Notes under the pieces: model-generated | What the model was told of the DNA's origin: nothing | Databases searched by the model: none | Seen by the model: the letters and a program-made list of their open reading frames with translations, nothing else | Shown here: one piece after another, positions 6,924-12,721 of the stretch | Numbering within the stretch: the stretch's first letter is position 1 | Layout of the letters: each line of letters starts with the position of its first letter | Assembly (NCBI GenBank): GCA_900552725.1 | Contig: USAT01000051.1 | Span: forward strand, 1-12,721 | Source of the DNA: an uncultured Eubacteriales bacterium | GTDB taxonomy: Bacteria; Bacillota; Clostridia; Oscillospirales; Oscillospiraceae | Direction of reading: 5' to 3' | DNA: 12,721 bases | Made by a program: the position numbers and the translations under genes

Positions 6924-7951
6924 AAAACGACATCGCGCCGAAGGTCTCGCTGCGGGTCAAGTTCTTTCTGATCTGCATGATGGAGTTTATCGCCGTGGTG
7001 CTGCTGTCGGAGCTGGCAGGCTGGCTGCTGCGGCGCTGGCTGGGGGTCACGCTGGATATCCCCATCTTTGTCTGGGCCATCCTGTTCAGCGTGGTGGTGG
7101 GCGGTGTCATTACCAACTACATCACCCACTCCTTCATCGACCCCATCACCCGCCTTGGCGCGGCCATGAAGGAGGTGGCGGGCGGCAACTTCCAGATCAC
7201 TGCCCAGTGCTGCAGCAAGCTGAAGGATGTCAACGACATCTACGCCAACTTCAACCTGATGGTGCAGGAGCTGGCCGCCACGGAGACGCTGCAGACGGAC
7301 TTCATCTCCAGCGTCTCCCACGAGTTCAAGACCCCCATCAACGCCATCGAGGGGTACGCCTCCCTCCTGCAGGATCACCAGCAGTCCACCGAGGAGCAGC
7401 AGATCTACATTGAGAAGATCCTGTACAACACCCACCGGCTGTCGGCCCTGACGGGCAACATTCTGCTGCTGTCCAAGATCAACAACCAGACCATTAAGCC
7501 CCAGCGCACCGGCTTCCGGCTGGATGAGCAGATCCGCCAGGCCATCGTGGCGCTGGAGCAGAAGTGGACAGCCAAGGACATCGACTTTGACGTGGAGCTG
7601 GACAAGATCCAGTACAGCGGCTACGAAAGCCTGCTGAGCCATGTATGGAGCAACCTCATCGACAACGCCATCAAATTTGATCCCCAGGGCGGCATGATCG
7701 CCCTGCGCCTGCGCCAGAGCGGGGACTGCGCCGTGTTCACCATCGATGACAACGGCCCCGGCGTCCCGCCGCAGGAGCAGGAGCGGATCTTTCACAAGTT
7801 CTATCAGGTGGACAACTCCCGCGAGGTCAGCGGCAACGGCCTGGGCCTTGCGCTGGTGCGGCAGATCGTCTCGTTCAGCGGCGGCACCGTCGCCGTGGAG
7901 AATCTGCCGGAAGCGGGCTGCCGCTTCACGGTAACGCTGCCCCTGGCATAA
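6920..7951 (+). CDS. Membrane sensor histidine kinase
   Basis: This 343-residue kinase starts at a GTG overlapping the regulator stop (GTGA), so the two are translationally coupled. It has two membrane helices (about residues 15-37 and 47-68) with only a roughly ten-residue loop between, so it has almost no outside sensor domain and probably senses the membrane or a partner protein. A HAMP-like segment follows (69-120). The dimerisation domain carries the phospho-acceptor His134 in SVSHEFKTP. The ATPase domain has the N box (WSNLIDNAIKF, 243-253), G1 DDNGPG (276-281) and G2 GNGLGLAL (305-312). The architecture resembles intramembrane-type kinases of Bacillota, but the signal is unknown. It ends with TAA just before a strong terminator. 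Confidence 0.94.
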   Translation: MKNDIAPKVSLRVKFFLICMMEFIAVVLLSELAGWLLRRWLGVTLDIPIFVWAILFSVVVGGVITNYITHSFIDPITRLGAAMKEVAGGNFQITAQCCSKLKDVNDIYANFNLMVQELAATETLQTDFISSVSHEFKTPINAIEGYASLLQDHQQSTEEQQIYIEKILYNTHRLSALTGNILLLSKINNQTIKPQRTGFRLDEQIRQAIVALEQKWTAKDIDFDVELDKIQYSGYESLLSHVWSNLIDNAIKFDPQGGMIALRLRQSGDCAVFTIDDNGPGVPPQEQERIFHKFYQVDNSREVSGNGLGLALVRQIVSFSGGTVAVENLPEAGCRFTVTLPLA

Positions 7952-7964
7952 TTTCATACGGAAA

Positions 7965-8005
7965 CGCCCCGGCCTTTAGAAAAAGGCCGGGGCGCTCCTC
8001 TTTTT
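7965..8005 (+). terminator. Rho-independent terminator after the two-component operon
   Basis: A perfect 13-bp stem (CGCCCCGGCCTTT, 7965-7977, with its complement at 7982-7994) with a 4-base loop is followed by CTCCTCTTTTT. It lies 13 bases after the kinase stop. Confidence 0.92.
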
Positions 8006-8025
8006 CCCGCAAATGTCAACAGAAG

Positions 8026-8054
8026 TTGAGGCTGGCTTGACGCTCAGTTGTAAT
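8026..8054 (+). promoter_or_regulatory. Possible promoter of the acyltransferase-glycosyltransferase unit
   Basis: TTGAGG (8026-8031) and TGTAAT (8049-8054) are spaced by 17 bases, about 65 bases before the next gene and after a terminator, so a promoter is expected here. TTGACG at 8037 with TAGAAT at 8063 is an alternative, but its 20-base spacing is poor. Confidence 0.4.
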
Positions 8055-8121
8055 TTGTGTTTTAGAATAACAGAAAAAGTGGAACACTATGGAAGAGAAT
8101 CAGGGAAAGGAGTATCTCGCC

Positions 8122-8637
8122 ATGCCGTTTCTGCGCTGCGCCCTCTATCTGGCGGCCACCGGGGTCGCCGGCTTTCTGCTGGGCCGCATCCTGCCGAAGA
8201 GTTGGTTCTGCGGCGATGCCTTCCCCTACCGCGCCCGGCCCGGCGAGCAGAAGCTGTTCCGGGCGCTGCGCGTCAAGGAATGGCAGAGCAAGGTGCCGGA
8301 CATGAGCCGCCTTCTCCCCGCCCTGATGCCCGCCAAGAAGCTGACGGAGGAGACCTTTGCCGACCTGCCCCGCATGATCCAGGAGACCTGTGTGGCGGAG
8401 CTGATCCATGTGCTGCTGTCGGTGACGGGGCTTGCCTGTCTGGCCATCTGGCCGGGAGTAGGCGGCGCTGTCGTGACCGCCGTGTATATTCTGCTGGGCA
8501 ATCTGCCCTTCATCATCATCCAACGCTACAACCGCCCACGCCTGCAAAGGCTGCTTGCTTTACAGCAACGGAAACAAGAAAGGAAGGTCACACATGGGCA
8601 CGCTGATACTGAGCTGCAATACGGGCGAGGGGCATAA
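8122..8637 (+). CDS. CrtO-like (glycosyl-diaponeurosporenoate acyltransferase family) membrane protein
   Basis: This small membrane protein (171 residues from the chosen start) belongs to the family often named after CrtO of staphyloxanthin synthesis, which acylates a sugar on a lipid. Seen in the sequence are an N-terminal membrane helix (4-24), the LFRALRVKEWQSKVPD block (46-60), the ETCVAELIH motif (88-96), two more hydrophobic segments (about 93-110 and 112-134) and the family ending IIIQRYNRPRL (131-141). No carotenoid genes are nearby, so the real substrate is probably another glycolipid. The ATG at 8122 is preferred over one at 8089 because AAAGGAG lies 9 bases before it. The 3' end overlaps the glycosyltransferase start by 44 bases in another frame, which suggests a joint product pathway. 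The family assignment is from memory of conserved motifs. Confidence 0.8.
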   Translation: MPFLRCALYLAATGVAGFLLGRILPKSWFCGDAFPYRARPGEQKLFRALRVKEWQSKVPDMSRLLPALMPAKKLTEETFADLPRMIQETCVAELIHVLLSVTGLACLAIWPGVGGAVVTAVYILLGNLPFIIIQRYNRPRLQRLLALQQRKQERKVTHGHADTELQYGRGA

Positions 8638-9736
8638 CTCCTGCGCCAAGGCCATACAGGCGGAGTACGCGGCCCACGGTGAGCGCTGCGAGATCGTGGA
8701 CGCGCTGCAATTCATCTCCCGCCGCGCCTCCCGCTTCATCAGCGACTGGCACTCCCGCATCTACCGTCACGCCCCCAAGCTCTATCAGGCGGGGTACCGC
8801 AACGTGGAGAACCGGCCCTCCGTGTTCCGGGAGGGCACCTCGGTGCACCGCTATCTGACCTCCGGGGCGGAGCGGCTGTATCAGTTCATCTGTGACGGAC
8901 AGTACGACAACATCATCTGCGTCCACGTTTTCCCCGCCCTGGCGGTCACCGCCATGCTGGAGCGGCACCCTATGGCCATCACCACCAGCTTTGTGGCCAC
9001 GGACTATACCTGCAGTCCCAGCGTGGAGGACTCCAATGTGGACTGCTATTTCATCCCGGAGGCGTCCCTGATCAACGAATTCGCCGCCAGAGGTATCCCA
9101 CAGAAGAAGATAATCCCCAGCGGCCTGCCGGTCAGGGCGGCATTCTATCAGGACACCGGCAAGGCCGAAGCCAAGGCGTCGCTGGATATTCCGGCGGAGC
9201 ATCAGCATCTTCTCATGATGTGCGGCAGCATCGGCTGCGGCCCCATCCGTGAGCTGACAGAGGAGCTATCCCTCCGCCTCTCCTATGATCAGATCCTCAC
9301 CGTGGTCTGCGGCGCAAACGAGGAGCTGTCCGCCAAGCTACAGAAACAGCTCGGCGGACATCCCGACATCCGCATCCTGGGCATGGTGGACAATGTGCCC
9401 CAGCTGATGCACAGCGCCGACCTGTTTCTCACAAAGCCCGGCGGACTGAGCACCACCGAGGCCGCCGCCTGCGGCCTTCCCATGGTGCTGATGGACACCG
9501 TGGCAGGCTGCGAGGGCCATAATCTGGACTTCTTCCTGAGCCGCGGTGCCGCCGTGACTGCCGATACACCCAAGGCCCTGGCAGATCTCGCCATGTCCCT
9601 GCTGGCCACACCGGAGCGCCTGCGGCGCATGTCCCGGGCCATACGGCCCACCGCCGGCCAGACGCCCGCCCGGCAGATCTATACGACGCTGCATCGGCGG
9701 CAGGGCTGCCCCCTCTGCGAAGAGCGTTACGCCTGA
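8594..9736 (+). CDS. MGDG synthase / UgtP-like GT28 glycosyltransferase
   Basis: This 380-residue cytosolic or membrane-associated GT-B enzyme should transfer a sugar from a nucleotide sugar to a lipid acceptor such as diacylglycerol. The N-terminal lobe begins MGTLILSCNTGEGHN, whose GEGHN motif (11-15) marks the MGDG-synthase/UgtP group, and contains VHVFPALAVTAML (110-122) and SFVATDYTCSPS (132-143). The C-terminal lobe has MMCGSIGCGP (208-217), the acceptor/donor loop ILGMVDNVPQLM (261-272) and the donor-binding motif KPGGLSTTEA (281-290), as in MurG-like enzymes. Length is typical. The ATG at 8594 has AGGAAGG just upstream; upstream in-frame codons are inside the preceding gene. The exact sugar and acceptor cannot be told. 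The overlapping upstream acyltransferase-like gene suggests the glycolipid product is then acylated. Confidence 0.9.
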   Translation: MGTLILSCNTGEGHNSCAKAIQAEYAAHGERCEIVDALQFISRRASRFISDWHSRIYRHAPKLYQAGYRNVENRPSVFREGTSVHRYLTSGAERLYQFICDGQYDNIICVHVFPALAVTAMLERHPMAITTSFVATDYTCSPSVEDSNVDCYFIPEASLINEFAARGIPQKKIIPSGLPVRAAFYQDTGKAEAKASLDIPAEHQHLLMMCGSIGCGPIRELTEELSLRLSYDQILTVVCGANEELSAKLQKQLGGHPDIRILGMVDNVPQLMHSADLFLTKPGGLSTTEAAACGLPMVLMDTVAGCEGHNLDFFLSRGAAVTADTPKALADLAMSLLATPERLRRMSRAIRPTAGQTPARQIYTTLHRRQGCPLCEERYA

Positions 9737-9776
9737 CGCTTATCATATCTCTATGGCATCCTCTCATACCCCCAAC

Positions 9777-9818
9777 AACAGGAAAGACCTGCCGCAAATG
9801 CGGCAGGTCTTTCCTGTT
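9777..9818. terminator. Bidirectional terminator between convergent genes
   Basis: A perfect 20-bp inverted repeat (9777-9796 with 9799-9818) with only AA between the arms lies between the stops of the glycosyltransferase (9736, plus) and the sortase (9835, minus). The core stem GACCTGCCGCA is followed by TTTCCTGTT on the plus strand and by an equivalent run on the minus strand, so it can serve both genes. The rest of 9737-9834 shows nothing else. Confidence 0.85.
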
Positions 9819-9834
9819 ATCCGTATTTACTTCA

Positions 9835-10722
9835 TCAATCAATGGGGACCAGAGAGCCGATGACCACATAGCGGGCGTCGTTATACTCATAAGAGCAGGT
9901 GGACAGCGTCACCGTCCGGCCGGTAGGCGTGCCGATGGTAGACTTGAAGTCGGACTTGGCCGCCATGGCCTCCAGCTGCGACTGGGTCAGAGAGGTTGCA
10001 TAGATCTCGTCATCGTGGTCGCAGACAAAGCCGGCGTACAGGTCCAGACGGTAATCCTGGCTGGGCGTATAGATATACATGTAGGGATGTGCCTCGTAAT
10101 AGCCCTTGTCCGTGTGATAATTGCGCAGGGCGGCAAACATCATGCCGGTTTTCATATTGTGACCGTAGATGATGGTATTGCCATCGGAGAAGCTGCCGCT
10201 GTTGAGCTGTTCCACGAAAATGCTGCCGTTGTTGTTGCTGTTCCCTTCGCTGTCGTGGGTCAGGTAGTAATCATTGCCGTTTCCATGCTGGATCATGTAG
10301 TTGATATTGGTGTTGGCGGCATAGATGTAGCCCACTACATCGGGATACTTGGCGATCATCTTGTCAAAGTCAACGTCGATGGTCTCGGGCTGCTTTGTCT
10401 CCGTGGTCTTATCTCCGTCTGTGCCTGTGGAATCGCCGTCTCCGGTGTTATCCGAGGTGCCCGGCGTAATGAATTGCTGCGCATTCTTCTGGGCGTCGGC
10501 CGCATCGGCCTGCTGCTTGAAGTAGCTGATGATCTTCGTGGCGGAGAACACCAGGATGCCCAGCAGCACCAGCAGGATCACATAATAGAGCGCCCGGCTC
10601 TTTTTTCTCTTTCTTCTGCGGCGGGGCTGTCCTTCGCTGCGCTGACCGCTGCTGCGCTGGCCGCCGCTGACGCGCTTGCCGCCTTCGGGATATCCATAAT
10701 TATCGTGTGTCGTATTGTTCAT
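9835..10722 (-). CDS. Class B sortase, membrane anchored
   Basis: This 295-residue sortase is a cysteine transpeptidase acting outside the cell to join sorted surface proteins to peptidoglycan. It has a basic cytoplasmic N-terminus (RRRRKRKKSR, 34-43), one membrane helix (about 44-65), a Thr/Asp/Gly-rich linker (86-110) and the catalytic domain from about 116. Catalytic residues are His188 (IIYGHNM), Cys276 (TLSTC) and Arg284 (NDARYVVIG). The helix-rich region HTDKGYYEAHPYMYIYT (203-219) and the TLSTCSYEY signature fit class B rather than A. The ATG at 10722 follows AAGGAGG (10737-10731) by 8 bases; a TTG one codon earlier is less likely. No protein with a sorting signal is encoded in this window, so its substrate lies elsewhere. 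It is a stand-alone gene with its own promoter and terminator. Confidence 0.93.
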   Translation of the reverse strand: MNNTTHDNYGYPEGGKRVSGGQRSSGQRSEGQPRRRRKRKKSRALYYVILLVLLGILVFSATKIISYFKQQADAADAQKNAQQFITPGTSDNTGDGDSTGTDGDKTTETKQPETIDVDFDKMIAKYPDVVGYIYAANTNINYMIQHGNGNDYYLTHDSEGNSNNNGSIFVEQLNSGSFSDGNTIIYGHNMKTGMMFAALRNYHTDKGYYEAHPYMYIYTPSQDYRLDLYAGFVCDHDDEIYATSLTQSQLEAMAAKSDFKSTIGTPTGRTVTLSTCSYEYNDARYVVIGSLVPID

Positions 10723-10749
10723 CAAACAAGCCTCCTTGTCATCTTCGTT

Positions 10750-10778
10750 ATTGTATCAGATTTCGTGCTGTTTGGCAA
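10750..10778 (-). promoter_or_regulatory. Promoter of the sortase gene
   Basis: On the minus strand TTGCCA (10778-10773) and TACAAT (10755-10750) are spaced by 17 bases, 27 bases before the sortase start codon. Confidence 0.7.
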
Positions 10779-10797
10779 GCCGTATTGGAAATTTCCC

Positions 10798-10826
10798 TTT
10801 ACTTAATCCGGGGAATGAGCTAGAAT
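10798..10826 (+). promoter_or_regulatory. Promoter of the threonine aldolase-like gene
   Basis: TTTACT (10798-10803) and TAGAAT (10821-10826) are spaced by 17 bases, 35 bases before the ATG at 10862. It sits in the divergent gap shared with the sortase promoter. Confidence 0.6.
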
Positions 10827-10861
10827 GAGAAAAGGACAACTTTCAAAAAGGAGCATCCATC

Positions 10862-11908
10862 ATGATCTATTTCAACAGTGACTATCTGGAGGGCGCACAC
10901 AGCGCGATCATGGCCCGGCTGGCCGAGACCAATATGATGCAGACCATCGGCTACAGCGAGGATGAGATCTGCGCCGCCGCCCGAGAGAAGATCAAGACCG
11001 CGTGCCAGGCGCCGGACGCCGACGTTCACTTCCTGGTGGGCGGCACCCAGACCAACACCACGGTCATCGCCTCGATCCTACGGCCCTGGCAGGGCGTGCT
11101 GTCCGCCGTCAGCGGCCACATCAACTGCCACGAGACCGGCGCCATCGAGTCCACCGGCCACAAGGTCATCACCCTGCCCACCGACGACGGCAAGATCACC
11201 GCCCAGCAGATCGCCGACTATGTGGAATGGCACAAGCACGATGAATCCACTGAGCATATCGTCCAGCCCGGCATGGTGTACATCTCCCAGCCCACCGAGA
11301 CCGGCATGCTGTACAGCAAGGCCGAGCTGACGGCCGTTTACGACATCTGCCGTGCCTACGGTCTGCCCCTGTTCATCGACGGCGCCCGCCTGGGCTACGG
11401 CCTGGTGTGCGAGGCCAATGACATCACCCTGCCGGAGCTGGCCCGTCTGTGCGATGTGTTCTACATCGGCGGCACCAAGGTGGGCGCCCTGTTCGGCGAG
11501 GCGGTGGTCATCATGAACCCGGCGCTGAAAAAGGATTTCCGCTTCATGATGAAGCAGCGGGGCGGCATGCTGGCCAAGGGCCGTCTGCTGGGCATCCAGT
11601 TCGACACCCTGTTCACCGACGATCTGTACTTCAGGATCGCCCGCAACGCCATCGACATGGCCTTCCAGATCCGGGACATCTTCGTGTCCAACGGCTATCC
11701 CCTGCTGTTTGACTCCCCCACCAACCAGCAGTATCCCATCATTCCCGATGACGAGCTGGCCATTCTGGGCAAGGAGTTCGGCTACGAGTACTGGACGCGG
11801 GTGGATGCCACCCACTCCGGCGTTCGCTTCTGCGGAAGCTGGGCCACCACTCAGGAGAACGTGGACGCCCTGCGCGCCGCCGTCAGCGCCCTGAAAAAGA
11901 ACGGCTGA
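10862..11908 (+). CDS. Low-specificity threonine aldolase-like PLP enzyme
   Basis: This 348-residue protein of the beta-eliminating lyase / threonine aldolase family (fold type I PLP enzymes) probably splits L-threonine or allo-threonine into glycine and acetaldehyde in the cytosol. The N-terminus FNSDYLEGAHSAI with a later GYSEDEIC matches the clostridial branch. Cofactor-site marks are LVGGTQTN (58-65), His86 stacking candidate in SGHINCHETGA (84-94), FIDGARLGYG (171-180) and the Schiff-base lysine Lys206 in YIGGTKVGALFGEAV (201-215). Length is typical. AAAAGGAG lies 8 bases before the ATG. It is a single-gene unit between its own promoter and a terminator. Exact substrate preference, including a possible role as another amino-acid lyase, cannot be told. 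Confidence 0.92.
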   Translation: MIYFNSDYLEGAHSAIMARLAETNMMQTIGYSEDEICAAAREKIKTACQAPDADVHFLVGGTQTNTTVIASILRPWQGVLSAVSGHINCHETGAIESTGHKVITLPTDDGKITAQQIADYVEWHKHDESTEHIVQPGMVYISQPTETGMLYSKAELTAVYDICRAYGLPLFIDGARLGYGLVCEANDITLPELARLCDVFYIGGTKVGALFGEAVVIMNPALKKDFRFMMKQRGGMLAKGRLLGIQFDTLFTDDLYFRIARNAIDMAFQIRDIFVSNGYPLLFDSPTNQQYPIIPDDELAILGKEFGYEYWTRVDATHSGVRFCGSWATTQENVDALRAAVSALKKNG

Positions 11909-11935
11909 AAGAATAGTCCTGGTATATAGACGCTG

Positions 11936-11973
11936 AAATACCGCCAAAGGTTTCACCCTTGGCGGTATTTTTT
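11936..11973 (+). terminator. Rho-independent terminator after the threonine aldolase-like gene
   Basis: A 12-bp stem (AAATACCGCCAA, 11936-11947, pairing with 11959-11970) with a loop that can pair further is followed by six T. It may also end the convergent gene at 11984, though the run of T on that side is shorter. Confidence 0.85.
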
Positions 11974-11983
11974 CAAATTTTTT

Positions 11984-12289
11984 TCAGATCTTCCGGACGG
12001 AGATATCGCAGATCTGGACGGTCACGCCCTTTTTTTCTGCCAGGGCGGAGACCTTCTCCACGATGAGGCTGCGCTTCTTCGCGGCGATGTCCGCCACAAA
12101 CTGATCCCGCTGATCCTGATCCTTTTTGGCCAGGAACCTGTGGGCCGCAGCCAGCAGCTTCTCCTTTTTTCCGGCGATCCGGCCCACCAGTCCACCCTTG
12201 GCGCCGAGCTTTTGGGACACCGCAGGCACCACCAGATCCACCACACCGTCATAGTCCAGGTCCGAGATCAAAAGCTTCACTTCCAGCAT
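11984..12289 (-). CDS. Conserved-looking hypothetical protein, 101 residues
   Basis: I do not recognise this protein. It is 101 residues with no signal peptide or membrane helix. It starts MLEVKLLISDLDYDGVVDLV, has a Gly/Ala/Lys-rich middle (LGAKGGLVGRIAGKKEKLL, 28-46) and ends with a predicted strand VTVQICDISVRKI. The pattern suggests an alpha/beta soluble protein with long charged helices between two strands. Gene status is well supported: GGGGGAG lies 8 bases before the ATG, there is a TTGACA promoter upstream, terminators on both sides, and no competing frame. It stands alone between the threonine aldolase-like gene and pckA, so the context gives no function. Confidence 0.85.
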   Translation of the reverse strand: MLEVKLLISDLDYDGVVDLVVPAVSQKLGAKGGLVGRIAGKKEKLLAAAHRFLAKKDQDQRDQFVADIAAKKRSLIVEKVSALAEKKGVTVQICDISVRKI

Positions 12290-12326
12290 GTTTTTTGCTC
12301 CCCCTTTTGGCCGTATTTTCTACTCA

Positions 12327-12355
12327 AAAGTACCATATACCCGCCATTATGTCAA
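12327..12355 (-). promoter_or_regulatory. Promoter of the 101-residue protein gene
   Basis: On the minus strand a consensus TTGACA (12355-12350) is followed after 17 bases by TACTTT (12332-12327), about 38 bases before the ATG at 12289. Confidence 0.65.
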
Positions 12356-12367
12356 TGTTTTGCTATA

Positions 12368-12402
12368 AAAAATACCGAAAGCCGACAGCTTCCGGTATTT
12401 TT
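12368..12402 (-). terminator. Rho-independent terminator after pckA
   Basis: A 15-base stem with one mismatch (12368-12382 with 12388-12402, loop CGACA) ends in TTTTTT on the minus strand, 33 bases after the pckA stop. It also separates pckA from the promoter of the next minus-strand gene. Confidence 0.85.
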
Positions 12403-12435
12403 GTTCAGTATCGCTCTTCGTGCCGGTGGCGCAGC

Positions 12436-12721
12436 TTATACCTCGGGGCCGGCCTTGACCAGAGCCTTACCGGCCTCGTTGGTCTCATACTTGGCGAAGT
12501 TCTTCACAAAACGGCTGGCCAGATCCTGGGCCTTGGTCTCCCACTGGGCGGCGTCGGCATAGGTGTCGCGGGGATCGAGGATGGCGGGATCCACGCCGGG
12601 CAGCGCGGTGGGCACCTCGAAGTTGAAGTGGGGGATCATCTTGGTGGGCGCGGTCTTGATGGCGCCGGACAGGATGGCGTCGATGATGCCGCGGGTATCC
12701 TTGATGGAGATGCGCTTGCCG
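12436..12721 (-). CDS. pckA: ATP-dependent phosphoenolpyruvate carboxykinase, C-terminal part
   Basis: The window holds the last 94 residues; the gene continues past the right edge. The enzyme interconverts oxaloacetate plus ATP and PEP plus CO2, linking glycolysis and the C4 acids; in fermenting gut bacteria it often runs toward oxaloacetate. The visible frame begins [19 protein letters not shown], followed by [20 protein letters not shown] and a Phe/Lys-rich end [20 protein letters not shown]. This follows the C-terminus of E. coli PckA closely ([56 protein letters not shown], from memory). The main catalytic motifs lie outside the window. It ends at TGA or equivalent at 12436-12438, before a terminator. 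Confidence 0.94.
   Translation of the reverse strand, partial: GKRISIKDTRGIIDAILSGAIKTAPTKMIPHFNFEVPTALPGVDPAILDPRDTYADAAQWETKAQDLASRFVKNFAKYETNEAGKALVKAGPEV

Noticed and set aside
6902..7957. Minus-strand 351-codon open frame opposite the histidine kinase
   Set aside because: Antisense shadow with biased composition; the plus strand has all kinase motifs in order.
11078..11956. Minus-strand 292-codon open frame opposite the threonine aldolase-like gene
   Set aside because: Antisense shadow; the plus strand encodes a full PLP enzyme with the cofactor lysine.

Overview
The window looks like chromosome of a GC-rich, low-motility-type Bacillota, most likely an Oscillospiraceae-like gut Clostridium relative. 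The basis is strong AGGAGG-type ribosome sites throughout, a class B sortase, an ATP-type PEP carboxykinase and a type I-C CRISPR system. I cannot name the species from the sequence.

Left half (1-6050, all minus strand): a type I-C CRISPR-Cas locus in the order cas3, cas5d, cas8c (with an internal cas11c start), cas7, then a CRISPR array that runs off the left edge. The locus appears damaged in two ways. First, the adaptation genes cas4-cas1-cas2 and the leader are missing. Only the first 17 codons of a cas4-like reading frame survive, overlapping the end of cas7 and running straight into the first CRISPR repeat. Second, cas3 is split by one in-frame TAA between helicase motifs II and III. 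The genes for the targeting complex (cas5d, cas8c/cas11c, cas7) are intact. The repeats all differ from each other, yet several stem changes are matched by compensating changes. The remaining system may therefore bind DNA guided by old spacers without acquiring new ones, and perhaps without degrading targets; that last step is inference.

Middle (6051-9736, plus strand): a divergent promoter region with an inverted repeat, then an OmpR-type response regulator and a membrane histidine kinase that overlap by 4 bases and end at a strong terminator. Next is a two-gene unit of a small membrane protein of the CrtO-like acyltransferase family and an MGDG-synthase/UgtP-like glycosyltransferase. These two probably act together on a glycolipid.

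Right part (9737-12721): a perfect 20-bp hairpin shared by the convergent glycosyltransferase and sortase genes, a class B sortase (minus), a divergent threonine-aldolase-like PLP enzyme (plus), a 101-residue unknown protein (minus) with its own promoter and flanking terminators, and the C-terminal 94 residues of ATP-dependent PEP carboxykinase (minus), cut by the right edge. No tRNA, rRNA, insertion sequence or prophage gene was seen.
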